Source: Calditrichota bacterium | GTDB taxonomy: Bacteria; Electryoneota; RPQS01 | Assembly (NCBI GenBank): GCA_020637395.1 | Contig: JACJWA010000001.1 | Coordinates: 1,178,001 to 1,242,000, forward strand | Length of the DNA stretch: 64,000 bases | Reading direction: 5' to 3' | Part shown: in pieces, positions 8,810 through 16,337 of the stretch | How the letters are laid out: each line of letters begins with the position of its first letter | How positions within the stretch are numbered: the stretch's first letter is position 1 | Program-made: the position numbers and the translations under genes | The notes under the pieces: model-generated | Seen by the model: the letters and a program-made list of their open reading frames with translations, nothing else | What the model was told of the DNA's origin: nothing | The model's database searches: none

Positions 8810-9247
8810 TCATCTGCCTGTACTTCCAAATCCGCCTTCGCCCCGAGTCGTCTCAAGCAACACCCGCGATTCAATCAGAGTTGCCCGAGCCACGGGACAG
8901 ATCACAAGTTGTGCAAATCTCTCGCCAGATGCCACGGTCACCGGGCTATCCGTCGCATTCATAAGCAAAACAAGGAGCTCGCCTCGATAGTCCGAGTCAA
9001 TCGTTCCCGGTGCATTCGGCATCAGACATCCCGTTCTGCGCGCAAAACCAGATCGCAAACGGACCTGCCCCTCATACCCGCTGGGAATCGAGAAACAGAA
9101 CCCCGTGGGCAGAAGCGCGCGCTCACCCGGCTGTAAACTGACCTCTTCGCCTGCCAGGGCAAGGTCCATTCCTGCTGCGCCATCCGAGGCATAAGACGGC
9201 AATTCCCTCGGCGCGTGAGGCAAGCGAACTATTGAAACGTCCACCAA
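8810..9247 (-). CDS. dut: dUTP diphosphatase
   Basis: A 145-aa trimeric-type dUTPase that hydrolyses dUTP to dUMP and pyrophosphate. This keeps uracil out of DNA and supplies dUMP to thymidylate synthase (a ThyX is encoded at 30012). The five motifs are visible: AAGMDLAL, LRSGFA, GTIDSDYRGEL, GERFAQLVI and the C-terminal RGEGGFGSTG arm. The usual Leu of motif 2 is Phe here. It is 8 bases downstream of the M16 peptidase gene. Confidence 0.97.
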   Translation of the reverse strand: MVDVSIVRLPHAPRELPSYASDGAAGMDLALAGEEVSLQPGERALLPTGFCFSIPSGYEGQVRLRSGFARRTGCLMPNAPGTIDSDYRGELLVLLMNATDSPVTVASGERFAQLVICPVARATLIESRVLLETTRGEGGFGSTGR

Positions 9248-9255
9248 GCCTCGTC

Positions 9256-10503
9256 CTAATCGGCCTTGCCGTTGGGTTCGAGAATCGTGGTCACCAGATT
9301 CTGCTCGGAAAACAGTTTGCCGGCCATCGCTTGAACTTTTCGAGGCGTCACGGCGTCTATCTTGTCGCTGATCTCATCCAATGAAACATAGCGGCCCTGG
9401 TAGATTTCCATTCGCGCCAACCGCATCATGCGGCTCGACGTATTCTCCAGACCCAGCATCAAGCCACCTTTGTACTGCACCTTGATCTCCTCAAGCTCCT
9501 GAGCAGAGACGGCACGTTCCTTCAAGTCGTTCAGCTCCGCGAATACAAGCTCTCTTGCTCGATCCACGCGGCTCTGGTCGGTCGCAAGGTAGATCCCGAA
9601 GTAACCCACATCCGACAGCGAGTCATTGTAAGAGTAGACGGAATAGGCTACACCATGCTTCTCGCGGATGTTCTGAAACAGACGCGACGACATCCCGCCA
9701 CCCAGCACGGTATTGAGCATCGAAACTGTCATCCTCTCAGACGACTTGTAGGCAACACTTCGCCCACCCATCAGCATATGAGCCTGCTGGATCGCCCGCG
9801 ACTTTCGTTCCACACTCGGAATCATCGCCGATACAGTTTCGGGCTTGGATTTTCCCTTGCTCTTTTTCAAGGCAAGTTTCTGCTCCAAAAGTTTTTCAAG
9901 CTGCGAGTGTTTCACGTTTCCAGCCGCCGCCACCACAATTCGAGACGGAGTGTAGTGCTCGCTCTGAAACTGTTTGATCGTTTGCTGAGAAAATGACGAC
10001 ACATTCTCCGGCGGCCCGAGAATCGGACGGGACAGAGGATGATTTCCAAACACCTGCGAAATGAACAACTCGTGAGCGACGCCATCGGGCATGTCCTCAT
10101 GATCCCTGATTTCGTCGAGTACAACCTGCTTCTCCTTCTCGATCTCCGATGGCTCACAGACGGAGTTCTGCAAAATGTCGGTCAGGATGTCCACCGCCGT
10201 CGGGAGCTGTTCGTCCAGCACGTGCACGTAGAAGCAGGTAAGTTCCTTGCCCGTGAACGCGTTGATGTGGCCGCCGCCGCGCTCGATGGTGCGGGCAATG
10301 TCCATCGCCGAACGCGTGGCCGTTCCCTTGAACGCCATGTGTTCGATGAAATGAGACATGCCGTTGAGCTCCGCCGGTTCGTGGCGGGAACCAACAGTAA
10401 CCCAGATTCCCAGCGCCGCGGATCGGACGCCGGGAATTCTCTCCGTGACCAGTCTGACCCCATTGGGCAGAATGCTCTTTTCGAACTGAGCGCCTCGCGC
10501 CAA
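9256..10503 (-). CDS. M16 family zinc peptidase
   Basis: A 415-aa insulinase/mitochondrial processing peptidase-like protein. The inverted zinc motif HxxEH is HFIEH at residues 51-55, and the downstream acidic ligand lies in EIEKEKQVVLDEI near residue 125. A second, inactive M16 domain with the R/Y pair (GGGMSSRLFQNIREKHGVAY) covers residues 210-410. Homologues often lie directly after pnp, as here (YmxG/PqqL group). No signal peptide is seen, so a cytoplasmic location is likely. Substrate is unknown. Confidence 0.93.
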   Translation of the reverse strand: MARGAQFEKSILPNGVRLVTERIPGVRSAALGIWVTVGSRHEPAELNGMSHFIEHMAFKGTATRSAMDIARTIERGGGHINAFTGKELTCFYVHVLDEQLPTAVDILTDILQNSVCEPSEIEKEKQVVLDEIRDHEDMPDGVAHELFISQVFGNHPLSRPILGPPENVSSFSQQTIKQFQSEHYTPSRIVVAAAGNVKHSQLEKLLEQKLALKKSKGKSKPETVSAMIPSVERKSRAIQQAHMLMGGRSVAYKSSERMTVSMLNTVLGGGMSSRLFQNIREKHGVAYSVYSYNDSLSDVGYFGIYLATDQSRVDRARELVFAELNDLKERAVSAQELEEIKVQYKGGLMLGLENTSSRMMRLARMEIYQGRYVSLDEISDKIDAVTPRKVQAMAGKLFSEQNLVTTILEPNGKAD

Positions 10504-10530
10504 ATCTACCTCGTCAATCGTTGAGTGAGA

Positions 10531-12711
10531 CTACTCGTCGTTTACCTTCTCGCGGCGAGGACGTTTGTCATGCCCGCCCTTTCCTCCGTGCCCACGATCG
10601 TGACGTTCACGCGGCGGCTCTTCCACATAGCCCTCAGGCTTCGGAAGCAGCGCCTTGCGCGAAAGATCGAGTTTACCTTCGGGCGTGATCTTTACCAGCT
10701 TCACATCCACCGGATCGCCCACCTTCAGGTGGTCAGATACCTTGGCGACTCGGTGATACTCGATCTCGCTGATGTGCAGAAGGCCCTCACGACCGGGCAG
10801 AATCTCCACGAACGCGCCGAAGTCCGTAATCTTCGTGACGCGCCCGTCGTACGTCTTGCCAACTTCCGGGTTTTCTGTCATGCCGCGAAGAATAGACAGC
10901 GCCTTCTCCACTTCCTCTGAACTGGGGCCAGAAATGCAAATCTGGCCCGTGTCCTCGATGTCAATCTGCGCACCGCTGCGAGCAATAATGTCGCGAATGG
11001 TGCGACCTCCCGGTCCGATGATCAATCCGATCTTGTCTGGATCCACCGTGAAGAATGCAATGCGAGGTGCAAACGGTGAAATCATCGGACGCGGCTCCGG
11101 AATGGCTTCGCGCATCTTGTTCAAGATGTGTTCGATTCCCTGGCGAGCCTGACGAATAGCCGTGCGCATCAATTCAATCGAAATGCCCGTGATCTTGATA
11201 TCCATCTGACAGGCGGTGATGCCTTGCTCATTGCCTGTCACCTTGAAATCCATGTCGCCAAGATGATCTTCGTCACCGAGAATGTCCGAGAGAATCGCCA
11301 CGTCGCCGTCTTCCTCGATCAGTCCCATCGCGATTCCAGCAACGGGAGCTTTCAGCGGTACGCCGCCTGCCATCAACGACATGCAGCCCGCGCAGACAGT
11401 CGCCATGGACGAGCTGCCGTTTGATTCCAAAACTTCAGATACGACGCGAATCGTGTAAGGGAAATCATCCCAGGCCGGAAGCACAGGCTGAATCGCGCGC
11501 CACGCCAAGTTTCCATGGCCGACCTCGCGACGAGATTGCCCCAAGAACTTGCGAACCTCACCCACGCTGAACGGCGGGAAGTTGTAGTGCAGCATGTACG
11601 GCTTGAAATACACGCCGTCAATGCCGTCCACTTTCTGCTCATCGAATTTCGCGCCAAGCGTGATCGAACCCAGTGCCTGCGTCTGACCGCGGGTAAACAA
11701 CGCGCTGCCGTGCACCCGTGGAAGAATATCAATCTCGCAAGTAATCGGGCGAATGTCGGTCGGTCCGCGTCCGTCCAAGCGCACCTTATCTTTCACGACG
11801 CGCTGGCGAACGACCTGATCGAATCTCGCATTGACCCACTCCTTAATCGCGCCGTCTTCCTCGGGAAACTCCGTTTCCAGAGCTTCGGCCGCATCAGCGA
11901 CGATCGCTTTCATCGCTTTCTTGCGAGCCTGCTTTTCAGGCGTGCTCAAGAGCTCGCGCACACGTGTATCATAATCTTTTGATAGACGCTCTGCCAACGC
12001 GGTATTTCGCTCGCGAGGCACAAACTCTGCCTTGGTCTTTCCAATCTTCTTGACGAGAGCATTCTGAAGCTCCACGATGCGCTTGATCTCACCGTGCGCA
12101 ATCTCAATTGCCTTCAGGAACGTATCTTCGTCAACGAGGCGCGCAAGTCCCTCAATCATCATGATGGATTCGGCTGTGCCGGCAACGACCACATCAAGCG
12201 CCGAATTCTCGAGCTGCTTGAACGCGGGATTCACGATGAACTCACCGTCCACATAGGCCATGCGCACCGAACCGACGGGTCCCAGGAATGGAACCTGCGA
12301 AATCGAAAGCGCAGCTGATGCGGCAATTGTACCCAAAACATCGGGATCATGCTCTCCATCCGAAGAGAGCACATTGATCATAATCTGCACTTCTTTATTA
12401 AATCCGTCCGGAAACAACGGGCGCAACGGGCGATCCGTCAAGCGTGCGGACAATGTCTCTTTTTCCGAAGGACGGCCTTCGCGCTTGAAAAATCCGCCCG
12501 GTATCCGGCCTACCGCATAGAGCTTCTCGCGGTAGTCCACCGTCAGCGGCATGAAATCAAAATCCGTTTCCGCATCGAGATTGGCGCACACTGTCGCCAA
12601 TACGGTCGTCTCCCCAAGCGTCAGCCAAATCGCGCCGTCCGCCTGTTTCGCCATCCGGCCAGTTTCCAATGTGAGCGGTAGACCGCCCAGTTCGATCGTT
12701 TCGCGTGTCAT
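10531..12711 (-). CDS. pnp: Polyribonucleotide nucleotidyltransferase
   Basis: A 726-aa phosphorolytic 3'-5' exoribonuclease: two RNase PH domains, a KH domain (PDKIGLIIGPGGRTIRDI) and an S1 domain (GKTYDGRVTKITDFGAFVEI), then a charged His/Arg/Lys/Gly tail. The active-site neighbourhood FTRGQTQ and SDILGDEDHLGDMDFKV is intact. It follows rpsO, the order common in bacteria. The ATG is preceded by a long purine-rich stretch that includes AAGGAGAAGAG. Confidence 0.98.
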   Translation of the reverse strand: MTRETIELGGLPLTLETGRMAKQADGAIWLTLGETTVLATVCANLDAETDFDFMPLTVDYREKLYAVGRIPGGFFKREGRPSEKETLSARLTDRPLRPLFPDGFNKEVQIMINVLSSDGEHDPDVLGTIAASAALSISQVPFLGPVGSVRMAYVDGEFIVNPAFKQLENSALDVVVAGTAESIMMIEGLARLVDEDTFLKAIEIAHGEIKRIVELQNALVKKIGKTKAEFVPRERNTALAERLSKDYDTRVRELLSTPEKQARKKAMKAIVADAAEALETEFPEEDGAIKEWVNARFDQVVRQRVVKDKVRLDGRGPTDIRPITCEIDILPRVHGSALFTRGQTQALGSITLGAKFDEQKVDGIDGVYFKPYMLHYNFPPFSVGEVRKFLGQSRREVGHGNLAWRAIQPVLPAWDDFPYTIRVVSEVLESNGSSSMATVCAGCMSLMAGGVPLKAPVAGIAMGLIEEDGDVAILSDILGDEDHLGDMDFKVTGNEQGITACQMDIKITGISIELMRTAIRQARQGIEHILNKMREAIPEPRPMISPFAPRIAFFTVDPDKIGLIIGPGGRTIRDIIARSGAQIDIEDTGQICISGPSSEEVEKALSILRGMTENPEVGKTYDGRVTKITDFGAFVEILPGREGLLHISEIEYHRVAKVSDHLKVGDPVDVKLVKITPEGKLDLSRKALLPKPEGYVEEPPRERHDRGHGGKGGHDKRPRREKVNDE

Positions 12712-12762
12712 ATCTTTCTCTTCTCCTTCTCTCCTGCTCCAGTTTGTTCTCGCGAAACGCGC

Positions 12763-13032
12763 TTAGCCGCGGAGGCCGAGCTGCTTTACCAGTTCGCGGT
12801 AACGATTGATATCTTTCTTTGCAAGGTACTTCAACAAGCGGCGGCGCTGTCCGACCAGCAGCAGCAGACCGCGGCGCGAGTGATTGTCCTTGGCATTCGT
12901 CTTGAGGTGCTCTGTGAGATAGCTGATTCGATGAGTCAGCAGTGCCACCTGCACTTCCGGACTTCCGGTGTCATTTTTGGTTCTGCCGTACTTCTCTACG
13001 AGTTCACGGCGCGGAGTTGACGATTCCGACAT
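12763..13032 (-). CDS. rpsO: 30S ribosomal protein S15
   Basis: An 89-aa S15 of the usual length, with KNDTGSPEVQVALLT, the 16S-binding HSRRGLLLLVGQRRRLLKYL segment and the YRELVKQLGLRG end. It binds the central domain of 16S rRNA early in 30S assembly. It lies between ribF and pnp. Confidence 0.98.
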   Translation of the reverse strand: MSESSTPRRELVEKYGRTKNDTGSPEVQVALLTHRISYLTEHLKTNAKDNHSRRGLLLLVGQRRRLLKYLAKKDINRYRELVKQLGLRG

Positions 13033-13060
13033 CTTCTTGCTCTTTCTGTCAGTTTATCTT

Positions 13061-14041
13061 CTATGATTCTGTATTTGGCTGAACGTCCTGGCGTACCAAT
13101 CTCCTGCCCTCGCTGCGAAGCACGGATTGTACGTCTGAAACATCTTGATTCATCTGCTCAGACAGCGCCTGAGTGCTCGTAAAGCGGATTTCGCCGCGCA
13201 TTCTCTGAACAAACTCAAGCTCCAATCGCCGTCCGTAGAGATCCCCCTCGAATCCGATCACATGCGCTTCCACAGAGTGACGCGCGTTCTGAAATGTCGG
13301 GTTATATCCGATGGAGACTGCGGCGCCGTAGTCTGTGCCGTCAATCTTTGCAAATGCCGCATAAATCCCGTCCCGGGGAATCAGCTTGTTTTCGGCAAAT
13401 CCATCCAGATTGGCAGTCGGACAACCAAGTCCCTTGCCGCGTCCGTAGCCGCGAACTACGGTGCCCCCGACTGAATAGTGTCTGCCCAACATCTCATTGG
13501 CGGATCGAATCTCGCCGTCCAATAGAAATCGCCGGATTTGAGTTGAAGAAACCGGCTGATCGCTGGCCAACACCGGTGGGACGATTTCCACTTCAAATCC
13601 CATGCTGCGACCGAAGCCAATCAGGCTTTCACGATCTCCGCCGCGATCCCTTCCGAAAGAGTGGTTGTATCCGGCAACGAGTGCCTTCGCGTTCCAACGC
13701 CTCAGCACGAACTCCTCCACAAACTCCCGCGCAGTCAGGTTACGCACCGAGTCCGTGAACTCCATTACGAATACATGTTCAACTCCCTGAGCTTCGATGA
13801 GAGCCAACCGTTCCTCAAAGGTCGAGAGATGCGAAATCTGCCGAGGCTCGTTTCCAACGATTGAACGCGGATGCCGGTCAAACGTGGCAACAAGTGGAAT
13901 CGCATCAAGCCGCGCTGCTGCAGCTGACAAAGTTCTGAGCAGCGAAACATGACCGATGTGCACACCGTCAAAAGTGCCGACCGTTACGGCACTCGCTTGT
14001 GTCAACAAATCTCCAGTCAATTTGCCGCGATGAACAATCAA
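13061..14041 (-). CDS. ribF: Bifunctional riboflavin kinase / FAD synthetase
   Basis: A 326-aa protein with an N-terminal FMN adenylyltransferase domain (VTVGTFDGVHIGHVSLL, the HIGH-like nucleotidyltransferase motif) and a C-terminal riboflavin kinase domain (RGYGRGKGLGCPTANL, IPRDGIYAAF, RLELEFVQRMRGEIRF). It converts riboflavin to FMN and FAD. It overlaps the upstream truB by 4 bases (ATGA). Confidence 0.97.
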   Translation of the reverse strand: MIVHRGKLTGDLLTQASAVTVGTFDGVHIGHVSLLRTLSAAAARLDAIPLVATFDRHPRSIVGNEPRQISHLSTFEERLALIEAQGVEHVFVMEFTDSVRNLTAREFVEEFVLRRWNAKALVAGYNHSFGRDRGGDRESLIGFGRSMGFEVEIVPPVLASDQPVSSTQIRRFLLDGEIRSANEMLGRHYSVGGTVVRGYGRGKGLGCPTANLDGFAENKLIPRDGIYAAFAKIDGTDYGAAVSIGYNPTFQNARHSVEAHVIGFEGDLYGRRLELEFVQRMRGEIRFTSTQALSEQMNQDVSDVQSVLRSEGRRLVRQDVQPNTES

Positions 14042-14703
14042 TGCTCTCCCCCTCTAAACTCAGGGCGCTCCAACGCTTCGCCAACAGCCCAAGCGTGCCT
14101 CACATGAAATCCTCCGATGCGCGTGCGTCGCAGAGACGCAAGCACGGCACCGCACCCCAACGCTTCTCCAAGATCACGGGCAACTGATCTCACATATGTC
14201 CCTTTTCCGCAGTCCATCTCGAAGTCTATCTCCGGATTCCTGAAGGATGTCACGCGAATCGCATCTATTCTCACCTGTCGCGCCGCGAGTTCAATAGCAT
14301 GCCCTTTGAGCACGCGTTTGTAACTCCGGACCCCCGCAACCTGAATTGCGGAAACCGCCGGGGGCTTTTGCGCGATCTCACCGACTTGCGAATAGAGGAA
14401 GGACGTAATGCTTTCTTCGTTCCACTGAACTTCGGACTCGCTGACAATGTTGCCGTCCAGATCATCGCTGTCTGTCGTCAAGCCAAGTCGAATCGCTCCG
14501 CTATAACTCTTTCCGAGCTCCATGAACTCATCTGAGTATCGTGTCATTTCCCCGAAAAGCACGATTAACAGACCCGTGGCGGAAGGATCAAGCGTGCCCG
14601 CATGCCCGACTTTCTTCCACTTCAGTCCCCGCCTCAGTTTTGCAACAACGTCAAAAGAGGTCCAGCCGGCAGGCTTGTCTATCGGAAGAATCAGGCCGTT
14701 CAA
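14038..14703 (-). CDS. truB: tRNA pseudouridine(55) synthase
   Basis: TruB makes pseudouridine 55 in the T loop of tRNA. GHAGTLDPSATGLL contains the catalytic Asp. KPPAVSAIQVAGVRSYK and the GTYVRSVARDLGEALG block are also typical. At 221 aa it is shorter than the usual ~300, because the C-terminal PUA-type domain is reduced or missing; such short TruB proteins occur in several phyla. ATGA overlaps link it to nrnA upstream and ribF downstream. Confidence 0.96.
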   Translation of the reverse strand: MNGLILPIDKPAGWTSFDVVAKLRRGLKWKKVGHAGTLDPSATGLLIVLFGEMTRYSDEFMELGKSYSGAIRLGLTTDSDDLDGNIVSESEVQWNEESITSFLYSQVGEIAQKPPAVSAIQVAGVRSYKRVLKGHAIELAARQVRIDAIRVTSFRNPEIDFEMDCGKGTYVRSVARDLGEALGCGAVLASLRRTRIGGFHVRHAWAVGEALERPEFRGGEH

Positions 14704-15683
14704 CTTTGAAGATCGTCGGGCAACTTCTCGAGAGCCGACCGCAGAACGGGCAACAGCCTTTGCTGGACAGACTGAATTGTTCCGAACATTCGGAAGCCCG
14801 CTGCGCGTTCATGTCCCCCTCCGCCAAAAGACGAGGCTATCTCTGAAACGTTCACGTTTGTCTTGGACCTCATCGAAACTCGAATGCGTCCATCGCGCAT
14901 CTCAGAGAAAAGCACCGCGACTTCCACATTCTCGATAGCTCGGCACAAATCCACGAGATGATCCGGATCCTCAACCGTGTGTTGGCCGTCCACATGCATG
15001 GTCGCAATTCTTCCTGATTCAAAGAGCTCCAGAGTGCCCAGAATCTTCGCCATTGCCCGAACATCCGCAGAAGGAATCGTGAAGTAAAGCTGCTCCGTCA
15101 ACTCGGAAAGCGATGCTCCCGCCTCAACGAGTTTTGCGGAAACACGAAGCGCTTCGGGTGTCGTATTCGTGTGCCTAAACCGACCCGTGTCCGTCAGGAT
15201 TCCCGCCAACAGGCTAGCGGCGATAGTAGGAGTAAGCTTGACCCCTAAGTTATGAAAGATCCCATGCAGAACTTCGCCGGATGCCGACGCGTCCGTGTCC
15301 AACAGGACGACGTCGCCGAATCGAGTGTTCGAAATGTGATGGTCAATGTTCGCGATGCGCGCCGACGTGGATAAGAAACGGAGAACGTCGCCAATACGCT
15401 CCTGATTGCCGCAGTCCACAATGATCGCCACGTCAAATGGCGCTTGCTCGCCGGCGGAATCCGCAGTGACAATATCATCCGCTCCGGCAAGTGACAAACA
15501 CCTGCGCGGACAACTATCTTCCATGATGCAGGTCGGAGTTCCACCGCTCTGAAACACAGCCTCACGCAAAGCAAGTACTGAACCGATGGCATCCGGATCC
15601 GGCCGCACGTGAGATGTGATCAAGACGCGCGATGCTTGAAGGAAGGGTCTGAGTGTCTCGCAGTGTGACCTATCGAGACTCAC
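14700..15683 (-). CDS. nrnA: DHH/DHHA1 oligoribonuclease / pAp phosphatase
   Basis: A 327-aa DHH-family phosphoesterase. HVRPDPDAIGS is motif I, VDCGNQERIG motif II, NIDHHISNTRFG the DHH motif and FGGGGHERAAG the DHHA1 substrate-binding motif. NrnA proteins degrade nanoRNAs and dephosphorylate pAp. The position between rbfA and truB is widely conserved. 4-base overlaps on both sides indicate one transcript. Confidence 0.93.
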   Translation of the reverse strand: MSLDRSHCETLRPFLQASRVLITSHVRPDPDAIGSVLALREAVFQSGGTPTCIMEDSCPRRCLSLAGADDIVTADSAGEQAPFDVAIIVDCGNQERIGDVLRFLSTSARIANIDHHISNTRFGDVVLLDTDASASGEVLHGIFHNLGVKLTPTIAASLLAGILTDTGRFRHTNTTPEALRVSAKLVEAGASLSELTEQLYFTIPSADVRAMAKILGTLELFESGRIATMHVDGQHTVEDPDHLVDLCRAIENVEVAVLFSEMRDGRIRVSMRSKTNVNVSEIASSFGGGGHERAAGFRMFGTIQSVQQRLLPVLRSALEKLPDDLQS

Positions 15684-16057
15684 TGTGATCCTGTTCCGCT
15701 TGCCTTTTTCAGGAGCTCCTCGATTCTTGCCGCCCGGGCCGGCGTATCATCGTAGCGGAACTTGATTTCGGGATGCTGGCGCATCACGAATCGCTTGGCA
15801 ACTTCGGTGCGAAATTTCCCGCGACTTGCGTTCAACTCTGAGACAATTCGCTCTGAGTTCGCGTTTTCGCCAAATGCACTCACGTACACTTGCGCCAGCG
15901 ATAGATCTTCCGACACATCAACACCAGTTACTGTAACCAGAACGGAAGAAGGAAAACTCATGAGATCACGAATCAAGTCCGGCATCAGCCGCTCGAGTTC
16001 CGCGCTCAGGCGAAGCGGCCGCCGTGCGCCGCCCTGTGATCGAAACTGGTTAGACAT
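15680..16057 (-). CDS. rbfA: 30S ribosome-binding factor A
   Basis: A 125-aa KH-fold assembly factor that acts in late 30S maturation and 16S processing. The pattern ELERLMPDLIRDL, then VTVTGVDVSEDLSLAQVYVS, then PEIKFRYDDTPARAARIEELL is diagnostic. It overlaps the DUF503 gene by 8 bases and nrnA by 4. Confidence 0.96.
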   Translation of the reverse strand: MSNQFRSQGGARRPLRLSAELERLMPDLIRDLMSFPSSVLVTVTGVDVSEDLSLAQVYVSAFGENANSERIVSELNASRGKFRTEVAKRFVMRQHPEIKFRYDDTPARAARIEELLKKASGTGSQ

Positions 16058-16337
16058 AGTACTCGATACGGGGATTCAATACCATCGCCCGCGATTCCTG
16101 ATCCATGAGCTCGCGGATCTGACTGAATTGCTGTTCAAGCATGGATTCCGAATGTCCGGCCGCGGCCATAATCACCATGACCAACTGCCATGTATCCGTG
16201 GGGTCCTCAACAACCGAAACATTGAACCTCTTGCGAATCCGCTCTCTGAGCGAAGAAACAACGCTCCTGCGCTCCTTTAGCGAATGACTCTGCGGCAGAT
16301 GCAGTTGAACCGTCATCACCGCTACGCAATACTTCAC
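16050..16337 (-). CDS. DUF503 family protein (YlxP-like)
   Basis: A 95-aa small protein with the family start VAVMTVQLHLPQSHSLKERR and the SSLRERIRKRFNVSVVE segment. DUF503 genes recur between infB and rbfA, and their product has been linked to ribosome maturation in Firmicutes, but no biochemical activity is established for this lineage. It overlaps infB by 4 bases. Confidence 0.93.
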   Translation of the reverse strand: MKYCVAVMTVQLHLPQSHSLKERRSVVSSLRERIRKRFNVSVVEDPTDTWQLVMVIMAAAGHSESMLEQQFSQIRELMDQESRAMVLNPRIEYYV